Notes: generated by a model not told the origin, from the letters alone. A DNA stretch of 14,814 bases from Gammaproteobacteria bacterium (GCA_023380515.1 JAMCRH010000170.1:1-14814); one strand, 5' to 3'; counted from the first letter of the stretch, positions 7,280 through 14,464 are shown. A program made the numbers and translations.

Positions 7280-8150
7280 AGCCTATCGCTCCTTTACCAA
7301 CCCCTTCGAACGCTATGACTTTAATGTCATGAGAAGGTTCTTGGTTTTTAATTTCTTTAGCAATGTATTCTGCAATACATTCAACCGTGGAATCAGCCGT
7401 CATCACTTCGTTTTCCGCTTTAGGCAATGCAAGTTCGAACACGCCCTGTTCGGCCAAATACGAGTAGCAGACATGTTGTGAATCGATTAGGTCTTGGGCG
7501 GCTGTACTCAAGGTCATGTGTTCTTTCGCAACCACGTCTTCTGCAGTGCCAATATAGATGTCCTGCCAGCGCCGCGACCAGCGTTGCTCCCAAGCTGGGC
7601 TGCGCATGCCATCGAGAAAGATTTGAATCGCCGAGCGGTGACCATGCGCGATGCGTTGGCAGTTGCCATCGTGCTTTTTTAAACCATGGGTGTAATGATA
7701 ATAAAAGCTTGGTATTTCTTCCGCCCGCAAGTTGAGCTCAAGCCCTTTTACATTGGTCGGGAGTTCTTTTTTAATCACCGCATGCAAATACGCGACCGTA
7801 GCCGCCATATCGATTTCTGGGGCGTCAATAAACGCATAAGCATCGGCTGGACAAAACAAGTGGATCGAGTTTTGTGGCCGCACAAAATCAACCCAATAAT
7901 GCGTTTCATTCTCGTGCTTGGTTACCAACGTATAAGGGTGCTCACTCGGCACAAGAAGTTTGTGGTCAACCGACTGGTCAATAATTGCTTTTATTTGTTT
8001 TTTAACCCGACCGAAATCCAAGACCATTGACTGGTCATTTAAGGAGCCGTCTAGCAAAATATCGACGATCCAGCTTTCCCCAACTATCCCACGTTGTGGG
8101 CACAGATATGAGAAATCGATAACGGTTAAATCTTTAACAAACAGCTGCAT
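7272..8150 (-). CDS. two-domain 6-pyruvoyl tetrahydropterin synthase / QueD-like protein
   Basis: A 292 aa cytoplasmic protein built as two tandem T-fold (PTPS) halves. The C-terminal half (about 135-292) keeps the QueD-type active site: Cys164 in KKHDGNCQRI, zinc ligands His169 and His171 in HGH, and Glu282 near the end. The N-terminal half keeps MVLDFGRVKKQI (42-53) and DHK (62-64). Where the HGH zinc motif should be, it has GIVGESW (21-27), so it probably does not bind zinc. I recall similar long forms in Vibrio and relatives annotated as 6-carboxytetrahydropterin synthase. Whether it makes a queuosine precursor or another pterin product is not shown; no other queuosine genes are near. It is followed by, and overlaps, the M23 gene. 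Confidence 0.85.
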   Translation of the reverse strand: MQLFVKDLTVIDFSYLCPQRGIVGESWIVDILLDGSLNDQSMVLDFGRVKKQIKAIIDQSVDHKLLVPSEHPYTLVTKHENETHYWVDFVRPQNSIHLFCPADAYAFIDAPEIDMAATVAYLHAVIKKELPTNVKGLELNLRAEEIPSFYYHYTHGLKKHDGNCQRIAHGHRSAIQIFLDGMRSPAWEQRWSRRWQDIYIGTAEDVVAKEHMTLSTAAQDLIDSQHVCYSYLAEQGVFELALPKAENEVMTADSTVECIAEYIAKEIKNQEPSHDIKVIAFEGVGKGAIGYA

Positions 8151-8199
8151 GCAATCGCCTATGACTCATTACGACAAGAATAAATTAGTAGAACCGCCG

Positions 8200-8205
8200 A
8201 TTATA
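8200..8205 (-). promoter_or_regulatory. candidate -10 element upstream of the PTPS-like gene
   Basis: A perfect TATAAT on the minus strand (ATTATA at 8200-8205 on the plus strand), 50 bp before the PTPS-like ATG. No good -35 is visible at 16-18 bp; that position lies inside the end of the exporter gene. It could give the PTPS-M23 pair its own transcript besides read-through from the exporter. Confidence 0.4.
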
Positions 8206-8211
8206 GCGCAA

Positions 8212-8886
8212 TCAAAGCCCCTGCAGCCACATCCAAACGAGATTCATTGCTAATAACCATAGAATTCCGCCCATGATGCGGTCAAACCAATAGCCTTTTT
8301 TGAGTAAAGTTTGCCGAACGCGACTACGCCCCAATAAATAGCTGAGCGTGGCGAACCACGCAAAGGTGGCACAGGCTAAGTAAATACCATAGCCCGCTTT
8401 AACAGTGACTGGTGTCGTCGTCGCAATAATCGAAGTAAACAATGCCAGAAAGAACATCGTGGCTTTCACATTCAAACCGTTAGTGAAGAAACCTATCACT
8501 ACAGCTCTGCGGGCTGATACTTCCGCTTCAAAGCCAGTCACTTCAATCTCGTTCGTTTCTGTGGGTGGCTGTGAGCGCATCGCTTGCCAACCGAGCCAAA
8601 AGAAATAACTTGCGGCGACTAACATTAACAGCTGGTACAGCCAAGGCGTTTGATGAATGACTAAAGCCAAACCGAGAATGGAATAGGTCACGTGCACCAA
8701 AATGCCTAGTGCAATGCCGAAACTGACCCATACTGCCACGCGGGTGCCATGCCGAATACTGTAGCGGCTTACCACAGCAAAGTCAGGGCCTGGGCTGGCA
8801 ACTGCAAACGCATGAGCAATGGCCATGGCGATAAATTCGGCGGCATAGCGATTAGAGAATAATTCGTCAAACATACCTAAAGTCAC
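8212..8886 (-). CDS. LysE/RhtB-family amino acid exporter
   Basis: Inner-membrane exporter of about 220 aa, the usual family length. It has about six hydrophobic segments and the family mark ASPGPDF (30-36) in the first helix. A second conserved region, VVIGFFTNGLNVKATMFFLALF (128-149), resembles the GF..GLxNPKA motif with Asn-Val in place of Asn-Pro. Relatives export amino acids such as lysine, arginine, threonine or homoserine; the substrate here cannot be read from the sequence. The open frame begins with GTG at 8886, but an ATG at 8874 (residue 5) is an equally good start, and neither has a well-spaced ribosome site. A strong promoter lies just upstream. It is divergent from a LysR regulator, a common pairing in which the regulator controls the exporter. 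Confidence 0.9.
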   Translation of the reverse strand: MTLGMFDELFSNRYAAEFIAMAIAHAFAVASPGPDFAVVSRYSIRHGTRVAVWVSFGIALGILVHVTYSILGLALVIHQTPWLYQLLMLVAASYFFWLGWQAMRSQPPTETNEIEVTGFEAEVSARRAVVIGFFTNGLNVKATMFFLALFTSIIATTTPVTVKAGYGIYLACATFAWFATLSYLLGRSRVRQTLLKKGYWFDRIMGGILWLLAMNLVWMWLQGL

Positions 8887-8907
8887 TGATTAAAAGAGAG
8901 TTAATCC

Positions 8908-8936
8908 ATTCTAAGGTTTATTCCACAGGCTGTGAA
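8908..8936 (-). promoter_or_regulatory. promoter of the LysE-type exporter
   Basis: On the minus strand, TTCACA (8931-8936; 5/6 to TTGACA), a 17-bp spacer and TAGAAT (8908-8913; 5/6 to TATAAT). The start would fall near 8901, giving a leader of 15-27 nt depending on the start codon used. A symmetric element (8922-8936) covers the -35. Confidence 0.6.
8922..8936. promoter_or_regulatory. candidate operator over the exporter -35
   Basis: CACAG-G-CTGTG (8924-8934) is a perfect inverted repeat, with T8922 and A8936 adding one more outer pair. It overlaps the -35 and spacer of the exporter promoter, where a bound regulator would block or help polymerase. It is not a plain T-N11-A box, so its link to the LysR protein is inference. 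Confidence 0.35.
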
Positions 8937-8944
8937 CAACTTAT

Positions 8945-8975
8945 TTGCTTCTTAAATAAGATTCATCTAAGATGA
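8945..8975 (+). promoter_or_regulatory. candidate lysR promoter with an overlapping LysR box
   Basis: TTGCTT (8945-8950), a 17-bp spacer and TAAGAT (8968-8973) form a moderate promoter. The -10 sits inside TCATC-TAA-GATGA (8963-8975), an inverted repeat of the T-N11-A form typical of LysR-family sites. Binding there would repress the regulator's own gene. If this promoter is used, the ATG at 8972 lies upstream of the transcript start, and translation must begin at 9002. Confidence 0.4.
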
Positions 8976-9922
8976 TTTTAACTCAATACGGTGTAATAAA
9001 TATGAATCCAAATTCTCTTCCCTCTTTAAATGCATTGCGCGTATTTGAAAGCGTCGCGCGTCTCGGTAGTTTCAAAGCTGCAGCCGCTGAACTTGGTGTC
9101 ACGCAATCTGCCATTAGTCGCCAAATGACCACGCTCGAAGAGCAGCTCGGTGTGCGTCTTGTACAACGCGACAATCGCGTACACGCGCTAACGCCAGCGG
9201 GTGACGCGCTAGCACCTGACCTTTCTCGCGTATTCCGGCAAATCGAGCGCCTGGTTAAGCGCACTATGAAAAATGGCGACCATGCACGCCGGACTATCAC
9301 ACTCGGTATTAGTAGTGAATTATTGCGCTGGTGGTTAGGTCCTTTGCTAACTGAGTTCAATCAGCTCTACCCGCATTTGGAACTGCAATGCGTGCAGGTG
9401 CCAGAATACCTCAGTCGTCAGAACGAAGGCCCGCTAACCCACGAAATTCTCCATGGTGAGCTCGATGCCCTGCTCACGTTCAGTGCGCCGGCCCAGAAGG
9501 CTGTGGTGAATTGGCGACTAACGGAGCCGCGTTTAATTTTAATCCGCCCTGCTGCCGTTCCTGAGCCAACGAAAGACAACTTGAATGAATACAAGTTTGT
9601 AGCCGTTAATACGAACAAGGACTGGGACCGTTGGAATCGCGCTTATGAAAGCAAGATTAACAATGAGAACGTGCAGTTTGTAAATAACACGAGTATGGCG
9701 GTTGAGCTCGCGCAGTTCACCGGACGTTTAATGCTGTTACCTGAGTGCTATGCCAAAGCAGCAACTGAAGGTGACTTGGTGGAAGTGCCTGGTTTTAGCT
9801 TAGACGGTAAACATGGTTTGCATATTTCAGTGCGACGTGAGAGCCAACGTGAAATGGCCATTGTTGCATTAGTGAACTGGATGCGTCATGTGGTTGAAAC
9901 GGTAGAGAAACAGAAGCGATAA
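8972..9922 (+). CDS. LysR-family transcriptional regulator
   Basis: A DNA-binding regulator of 306-316 aa. The N-terminal winged helix-turn-helix (LNALRVFESVARLGSFKAAA and VTQSAISRQ, about residues 19-55) is textbook LysR, and the start PSLNALRVFE resembles the GcvA-type branch. The rest is the usual effector-binding domain. The open frame starts at the ATG at 8972, but Met11 (9002) is more likely: it gives the common start MNPNSLPSLNALRVFE and lies downstream of the candidate promoter. Its likely target is the divergent LysE-type exporter. The TAA stop is only 5 bp from the 3' end of the oppositely oriented tRNA-Leu gene, so there is no room for a terminator between them. Confidence 0.92.
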   Translation: MILTQYGVINMNPNSLPSLNALRVFESVARLGSFKAAAAELGVTQSAISRQMTTLEEQLGVRLVQRDNRVHALTPAGDALAPDLSRVFRQIERLVKRTMKNGDHARRTITLGISSELLRWWLGPLLTEFNQLYPHLELQCVQVPEYLSRQNEGPLTHEILHGELDALLTFSAPAQKAVVNWRLTEPRLILIRPAAVPEPTKDNLNEYKFVAVNTNKDWDRWNRAYESKINNENVQFVNNTSMAVELAQFTGRLMLLPECYAKAATEGDLVEVPGFSLDGKHGLHISVRRESQREMAIVALVNWMRHVVETVEKQKR

Positions 9923-9927
9923 AGAAA

Positions 9928-10014
9928 TGGTGCCCGGGGCCGGACTCGAACCGGCACGACCGTTAAGTCGAGGGATTTTAAATCCCTTGTGTCTACCAAT
10001 TTCACCACCCGGGC
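9928..10014 (-). tRNA. leuZ: tRNA-Leu (anticodon UAA)
   Basis: An 87-nt class II tRNA with encoded CCA (9928-9930). The acceptor arm GCCCGGG (10008-10014) pairs with 9932-9938. The anticodon stem AGGGA/TCCCT encloses the loop TTTAAAA, giving anticodon UAA, which reads UUA. A long variable arm and a T-loop with GGTTCGAGTCC are present. It is last in a Gly-Cys-Leu cluster in the same order as E. coli glyW-cysT-leuZ, hence the symbol. Confidence 0.97.
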
Positions 10015-10025
10015 TTATTCGTAGG

Positions 10026-10046
10026 CACTATTTCTTATAGTGTTTT
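10026..10046 (+). terminator. weak hairpin plus T4 between tRNA-Cys and tRNA-Leu
   Basis: CACTAT (10026-10031) and ATAGTG (10037-10042) form a 6-bp stem with a 5-base loop, followed by TTTT on the plus strand. It could end lysR transcripts that have run antisense through tRNA-Leu. On the other strand it could be a processing signal in the tRNA spacer. It is AT-rich and weak. Confidence 0.3.
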
Positions 10047-10050
10047 AAAC

Positions 10051-10124
10051 TGGAGGCGGGTCCCGGAGTCGAACCGAGATCCACGGATTTGCAATCCGCT
10101 GCATAGCCATTCTGCCAACCCGCC
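10051..10124 (-). tRNA. cysT: tRNA-Cys (anticodon GCA)
   Basis: A 74-nt tRNA with encoded CCA (10051-10053). The acceptor arm GGCGGGT (10118-10124) pairs with 10055-10061, and the discriminator base is U, the known cysteine identity element. The anticodon loop TTGCAAA gives GCA. It is the middle gene of the cluster, with spacers of 36 nt to tRNA-Leu and 16 nt to tRNA-Gly. Confidence 0.97.
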
Positions 10125-10140
10125 TGGGTTGAATAAAGCT

Positions 10141-10216
<76 letters not shown>

Positions 10217-10250
10217 GTTTGCTTTATTGCTACCAGAGCGCTGCCCCAGT

Positions 10251-10330
10251 GGCTCGCCATTCTACCTACCCTTTTATTTCAGTCAACAGAAAATTTCGTT
10301 TTTTTGTTTGTTTGCTGATTTTTTAGCTAG
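10251..10330 (-). promoter_or_regulatory. tRNA operon promoter with UP-like tract and GC-rich discriminator
   Basis: On the minus strand, TTGACT (10281-10286; 5/6), a 16-bp spacer and TAGAAT (10259-10264; 5/6), followed directly by GGCGAGCC (10251-10258). Such a GC-rich discriminator is the hallmark of stable-RNA promoters under stringent (ppGpp/DksA) control. Upstream, 10287-10330 is rich in A-tracts on this strand, like an UP element. The rest of the 174-bp gap to pgsA shows only a small CTGAA/TTCAG palindrome (10360-10371). Confidence 0.7.
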
Positions 10331-10390
10331 TTTGCTGCATTCTCGATCAAAATGGGTCTGAAAATTCAGCAACATCAATCCAGTAGTTAT

Positions 10391-10939
10391 TTAACTATCG
10401 TGAGTTAAGTCGGCCCACGCAGCCGTTAAATACAGGTACATCGACCAAAAAGTAAGAATTGCGGCGATGTATAAAGCAATCGTTCCTAATGCAATGACAA
10501 ACGTATTCGCACTCCAAAGCAAGCCAGTTAACGCAACCATTTGTGCCGTTGTTTTAACTTTCCCAAGCGTTGATACGGCCACACTGTCACGTTTACCAAT
10601 TTCGGCCATCCATTCACGCAACGCCGAAATAATCAGTTCACGGCTAATAATCACTAGCGCTGGAATCGTGATCCACAGCGTATTGTGGTACTCCACAACT
10701 GCAATTAACGCTGCCGCCACCATGATTTTATCGGCTACAGGGTCAAGAAACGCACCAAATTTCGTGTGTTGCTCAAGCTTGCGGGCAATGTAACCGTCTA
10801 AACCATCTGTGATTGCTGCGATGACAAACACCAACGCTGCATAAAAATGAGCATGTTCAATTGGCAAGTAGAAGACAACCAAGAACACCGGAATCAGCAA
10901 TATCCGGAACGACGTCAAAAGATTTGGAATACTCCACAT
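10391..10939 (-). CDS. pgsA: CDP-diacylglycerol--glycerol-3-phosphate 3-phosphatidyltransferase
   Basis: Integral inner-membrane enzyme of phospholipid synthesis. It joins CDP-diacylglycerol and glycerol-3-phosphate to give phosphatidylglycerol phosphate, the precursor of phosphatidylglycerol and cardiolipin. The 182 aa length equals that of E. coli PgsA. The CDP-alcohol phosphotransferase motif is complete: D45, D48, G49, A52, R53, G62, D66 and D70. The N-terminal [16 protein letters not shown] (4-19) is typical, and several hydrophobic helices follow. It lies 51 bp downstream of uvrC on the same strand and upstream of the tRNA cluster, as in E. coli. The ribosome site (GAGAAA) is only fair. 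Confidence 0.96.
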   Translation of the reverse strand: MWSIPNLLTSFRILLIPVFLVVFYLPIEHAHFYAALVFVIAAITDGLDGYIARKLEQHTKFGAFLDPVADKIMVAAALIAVVEYHNTLWITIPALVIISRELIISALREWMAEIGKRDSVAVSTLGKVKTTAQMVALTGLLWSANTFVIALGTIALYIAAILTFWSMYLYLTAAWADLTHDS

Positions 10940-10990
10940 ACTAAGTTTCTCATTGTTATCACGGTAGTCAGTTTTACAACTGTTGCGGAA

Positions 10991-12823
10991 TCATTCATCA
11001 CGCAAAGCATAGTAAATCGTTTCGGCCAGACTTCGGCTGATTCCTGGCACATTGGCAAGCTGTTCTATACTAGCGCTTTTTACTTGCTGTAATCCACCAA
11101 GATATTTCAATAAATTTTGCCGCCGTTTAGCGCCAACCGCCGGAATACTCTCAAGGCTCGACGTTTTTCGTGCTTTCGCGCGGCGTTGGCGGTGCCCGGT
11201 GATGGCAAAACGGTGCGCCTCATCACGTATGAACTGAATTAAATGCAAACCTGAATGGTCTGCAGGCAGCTGAATAGTTTTACGGCTATAGCCAAAGATC
11301 AAGGTTTCTAGCCCAGGACGACGACTTTCACCTTTGGCAACACCAAGTAAAATCGGTGGTTGTGGCCAGTCTTTAAAGTATGTCTCGGCTTGGGTTAGCT
11401 GCCCTTTGCCGCCATCAATCAATAACAAGTCAGGAACATTTTCTTTTTCAATGGCATTTTTATAGCGCTTTTCGAGTGCTTGCGCCATCGCGGCGTAATC
11501 GTCACCTGGTGTGATATCAGTAATATTATACCGGCGGTAATCTGCTTTGCGCGGACCTTGCGAGTCAAATACCACACATGACGCCACTGTTGCTTCGCCC
11601 ATGGTATGGGAAATATCGAAGCATTCCATGCGCTCAATTGTTTTACTATCTGGCAGCACCTTTGCCAAAGCTCGCAGTCGCGTATCCATAGTTGATTGCA
11701 GACCAAGTTTACTTTGTACCGCGTTCATCGCATTTTTACCTGCTAACGCAAGATATTGCGCGCGCTCGCCTCGTTTAGGTTGAATAACCTTGCAGTTTAC
11801 ACCAAGCGCACTGCGTAGCTGCGCGGTTAGTTCGTCGATAGCGAGCTTCAGCGACGGTACGAGAATCTCTGCCGGGATCCGTTCGCCATGGTTTTGATTC
11901 AAGTAGTATTGAACCAGAAACGACTCCATGATTTCTTCGTCTGAACTATGCTGAGGAACTTTCGGAAAGTAGCTACGACTGCCCTGCACTGCGTTTTGGC
12001 GCACTGTTAACAAGTGCACACAGGTGAAACCAGATTCCCGATAAAGGGCAATGGCGTCAAGCTCATGTTGGTTGCCGCTCACCGAGTTCTGTTCTTGTAT
12101 CCGTCGTAATGCGGTGATTTGATCGCGATAGCGCGCCGCTTTTTCAAACTCAAGGGCCATGCTCGCGTTTTCCATTTTCCCGACGAGCGTGGTGATAACG
12201 TCCGAATTACGCCCTTTTAAAAATAATTTCGCTAAACGTACCTGCTCTTGATACTCCTGCTCATCGGCAATCCCGACACACGGCGCTAAACAGCGCTGCA
12301 ACTGGTGTTGTAAGCATGGTCGACTGCGCGCTTTATAGTAGCTATCGTCACATTGGCGAACAGGAAACAGTTTTTGCACTAAACGTAAACTTTCACGCAC
12401 TGCACCGCCATTTGGGAAGGGGCCGAAATACTCGCCCTTTTCTCGGCGTGCACCACGATGATATGCAATCCGCGGGTGCTCGTGAGCGCTGATAAAGATA
12501 TATGGGTACGACTTGTCGTCGCGGAGAAGCACGTTGTAGCGTGGGAGGTGACTTTTAATAAAGCTATTTTCCAGAATTAACGCTTCGACCTCCGTATTCG
12601 TTACGGTCACGTCGATCCGATTAATTTGACTGACGAGCGCTTGCGTTTTAACTGAGTCGAGTTGTTTCCGGAAATAACTACTGACACGTTTTTTCAGGTC
12701 TTTTGCTTTACCCACATAAATAACCTCACAGTTGACGTCGTACATTCGGTATACGCCGGGTTGGTGGGTTAAATTGCGGATAAATTCTTGGGCGTTAAAT
12801 GGCTCTACACTTGGTTCTTGCAT
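10991..12823 (-). CDS. uvrC: UvrABC nucleotide excision repair endonuclease subunit C
   Basis: Makes the two incisions on either side of a DNA lesion after UvrA and UvrB have located it. The 610 aa length is normal. Domains in order: GIY-YIG nuclease (about 21-100, with PGVYRMY and VIYVGKAKDLKKR), a four-Cys cluster (C158, C170, C178, C182, in the spacing known to hold a 4Fe-4S cluster in E. coli UvrC), the UVR UvrB-binding motif (about 205-240), an RNase-H-like nuclease (D403 in FDISH, D470 in LLIDGGKGQ, H537 in DEAHRFA) and a C-terminal tandem helix-hairpin-helix (about 557-608). The gene stands 85 bp after the uvrY-like gene and 51 bp before pgsA. The ribosome site before the ATG is weak, which suits a low-abundance protein. 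Confidence 0.97.
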   Translation of the reverse strand: MQEPSVEPFNAQEFIRNLTHQPGVYRMYDVNCEVIYVGKAKDLKKRVSSYFRKQLDSVKTQALVSQINRIDVTVTNTEVEALILENSFIKSHLPRYNVLLRDDKSYPYIFISAHEHPRIAYHRGARREKGEYFGPFPNGGAVRESLRLVQKLFPVRQCDDSYYKARSRPCLQHQLQRCLAPCVGIADEQEYQEQVRLAKLFLKGRNSDVITTLVGKMENASMALEFEKAARYRDQITALRRIQEQNSVSGNQHELDAIALYRESGFTCVHLLTVRQNAVQGSRSYFPKVPQHSSDEEIMESFLVQYYLNQNHGERIPAEILVPSLKLAIDELTAQLRSALGVNCKVIQPKRGERAQYLALAGKNAMNAVQSKLGLQSTMDTRLRALAKVLPDSKTIERMECFDISHTMGEATVASCVVFDSQGPRKADYRRYNITDITPGDDYAAMAQALEKRYKNAIEKENVPDLLLIDGGKGQLTQAETYFKDWPQPPILLGVAKGESRRPGLETLIFGYSRKTIQLPADHSGLHLIQFIRDEAHRFAITGHRQRRAKARKTSSLESIPAVGAKRRQNLLKYLGGLQQVKSASIEQLANVPGISRSLAETIYYALRDE

Positions 12824-12908
12824 ATAACCGTGAACTAGTAACGTAAATCATAATCGTAAGACTACCAGAACACGGCTGCACTGTCTGCTAATGCTAACGT
12901 GGATTCAA

Positions 12909-13574
12909 TCACGCTAGCAAAATAGCATCATCCCCATCGATTCCTGCTTCGATTAAACCGTACTTAATTGCAATATGCGCAAGCTGCACGTCACATGAGA
13001 CATTCAACTTCCGATGCAGACGGTAACGGAATGTATTCACCGTTTTTCGTGAAATAAACAAATCTTTTGCGATTTGGCTAACCGACACGCCAGCTGTGAC
13101 GAGTTGAAAAATCTCGCCCTCGCGGTTGGTTAAGCAATTCAAGATTGGATGTTCACTTACACTCTTACGATAACGTTTTACTGCTTGGTTGATCAAAAGC
13201 GGAACGTATGGCTTTCCTGCATAGGCCAAACGACAACCTTTGTTCACTTCAGCGACGGATGTTTCATTCAGAAAATAACCATGAATCGCTGACTTGTTCA
13301 GTTGGTACTGAATTGCAGTTCGCAACTTATCGCACCAAAGCAAAATTTTCAGCTTTGGATGGACTCGATGAAGCGCACGAACTAACGACTTAGTCTCGCC
13401 ACCGGCGAAATTATCGTCAAGAATAACAATACGCGCACTGCGCTGTTCTGCTAACTCGAGTAAAGATTTTCGAGTCGGCCCAGGGACGTGAACATTCCAA
13501 TTTAACTCTTTCAGTTCAGCGACAAGCCCTGAAGCGCGGATTCCCTGCGGTATTGCTACAATCACATCTTGCAT
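12909..13574 (-). CDS. UvrY/GacA-like regulator with degenerate receiver domain
   Basis: A 221 aa LuxR-type regulator in the place of uvrY/gacA, directly upstream of uvrC. The C-terminal helix-turn-helix (about 147-205; SRKTVNTFRYRLHRKLNV at 175-192) closely resembles E. coli UvrY as I recall it (SPKTVNSYRYRMFSKLNI). An ungapped alignment over the receiver places Ile8 and Pro9 where UvrY has Asp8 and Asp9, Cys81 for Thr81 and Asn103 for Lys103; only phosphoacceptor Asp54 is kept. The Mg-binding acidic pocket and the switch residues are therefore lost, and standard phosphorylation by a BarA/GacS kinase is unlikely. Family members activate small RNAs that titrate CsrA. The ATG has a strong AAGGA ribosome site. 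An orphan or pseudo-receiver regulator is the best reading; plain uvrY/gacA would overstate it. Confidence 0.9.
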   Translation of the reverse strand: MQDVIVAIPQGIRASGLVAELKELNWNVHVPGPTRKSLLELAEQRSARIVILDDNFAGGETKSLVRALHRVHPKLKILLWCDKLRTAIQYQLNKSAIHGYFLNETSVAEVNKGCRLAYAGKPYVPLLINQAVKRYRKSVSEHPILNCLTNREGEIFQLVTAGVSVSQIAKDLFISRKTVNTFRYRLHRKLNVSCDVQLAHIAIKYGLIEAGIDGDDAILLA

Positions 13575-13604
13575 AACAATTTCCTTGTTCCATATTTTTA
13601 TTAG

Positions 13605-13663
13605 ATTGCACGCAAGTCCCTCACGTGCATTGCTTTTTTATATTTTTTTTGAGACTTGGTCAA
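13605..13663 (-). promoter_or_regulatory. candidate promoter and leader repeat of the uvrY-like gene
   Basis: On the minus strand, TTGACC (13658-13663) is followed by a poly-A tract and TATAAA (13637-13642). The spacer is only 15 bp, or 17 bp if TAAAAA (13635-13640) is the -10. Just downstream an imperfect inverted repeat, ATTGCACG (13605-13612) with CGTGCATT (13624-13631), lies at or after the transcript start and could be an operator or a leader stem. Confidence 0.35.
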
Positions 13664-13771
13664 CAAAAAATCACACCCAAATCACATACAATTCCAGTTA
13701 CTGAATTGGAACACTCAAGTTAACAATAAAATCGATATTAGGAATAGCACAGTTCTTGTAATCTAAAACTG

Positions 13772-13804
13772 AAAACGGCTGAGCAAATCTGCCCAGCCGT
13801 TTTT
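13772..13804. terminator. bidirectional intrinsic terminator after the CBS gene
   Basis: CGGCTG (13776-13781) pairs with CAGCCG (13794-13799). After one mismatch, GC (13783-13784) pairs with GC (13791-13792) around a 6-base loop. The stem is flanked by AAAA and TTTTT, so it can end transcripts in either direction. In use it should end the minus-strand CBS transcript, 29 bp after that gene's stop. Confidence 0.85.
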
Positions 13805-13832
13805 GAATAGCTATAAAAGTGAGGTGTCGCGG

Positions 13833-14420
13833 TTATTCGATCGCGTCGCTGTGGTGCTTCAGATTAACTAACCGTGCGAAGCTTGTTGCCATTGGCGCGA
13901 AGCGTACGGATTCCCCAGTTTTTTCGGCGATTGTCAGCGCGCTCACAATGCCAACAATCCCTTCATCATTAGCAATCGTGAGAAAGCTTGTACCGGCCTG
14001 CTGCATCGTTACTGCAACATCGCCAATCATTGCTTGTAAGAATGATTGCTGGGAAACCTGGGGTAGTTCTTCTACCGCGGTCATTAACTCGAACACTTCG
14101 ATGTCGTCATGCGCAAGTCGGAGATCTTTGGCAAGTTTAATTGCCCGACCACTGCTTAAATCAGCAAGCGCAACTACACCTAACAACTGCTGATGAGAAT
14201 CGGTCACCCAAGCATAACGGCAGTGTGCTTTGCGCATCAGGCGTTCAGCGTCGGCAAGCGAGGTTGTGCTGTCCAATATTAAACTGCGCGGCGACTCGAG
14301 TGAATCGAAGACAGTGTATGCCGGCGCATGCCAGTCAAGCTGCACAGCGGTTAAAACTTTTTCGGTTGAAGAAATAAAACGTGGCGTCGTCTTTAACGCT
14401 AAAGCATGATAAGTAGACAT
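13833..14420 (-). CDS. tandem CBS-domain protein
   Basis: A 195 aa soluble protein made almost wholly of two CBS domains. CBS1 spans about 36-100 (SLADAERLMRKAHCRYAWV and the following GVVALADLSSG), and CBS2 about 108-170 (VFELMTAVEELPQV, MQQAGTSFLTI, GIVGIVSALTIAEK). CBS pairs bind adenine nucleotides or related ligands and usually regulate a partner protein or domain. None is fused here, and none is recognisable next door. An N-terminal stretch of about 30 residues and a short C-terminal tail have no known motif. The ATG has a clear GGAG ribosome site (14428-14431) 7 bp upstream. It follows the small secreted-protein gene by 44 bp and ends before a strong terminator, so the two are probably one transcript. 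Confidence 0.85.
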   Translation of the reverse strand: MSTYHALALKTTPRFISSTEKVLTAVQLDWHAPAYTVFDSLESPRSLILDSTTSLADAERLMRKAHCRYAWVTDSHQQLLGVVALADLSSGRAIKLAKDLRLAHDDIEVFELMTAVEELPQVSQQSFLQAMIGDVAVTMQQAGTSFLTIANDEGIVGIVSALTIAEKTGESVRFAPMATSFARLVNLKHHSDAIE

Positions 14421-14464
14421 AGTCGTTCTCCAAAAATCAAAAATTCAAGGGCAATTTTGTTGAT

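Noticed and set aside
8151..8211. A possible preQ1 riboswitch before the PTPS-like gene
   Set aside because: The leader after the TATAAT is only about 45 nt, and I see no hairpin with an A-rich tail of the preQ1 type.
8918..8927. A DnaA-box-like TTATTCCACA near lysR
   Set aside because: It carries one extra base compared with TTATNCACA and is single. It is better explained as part of the exporter promoter and its symmetric element.
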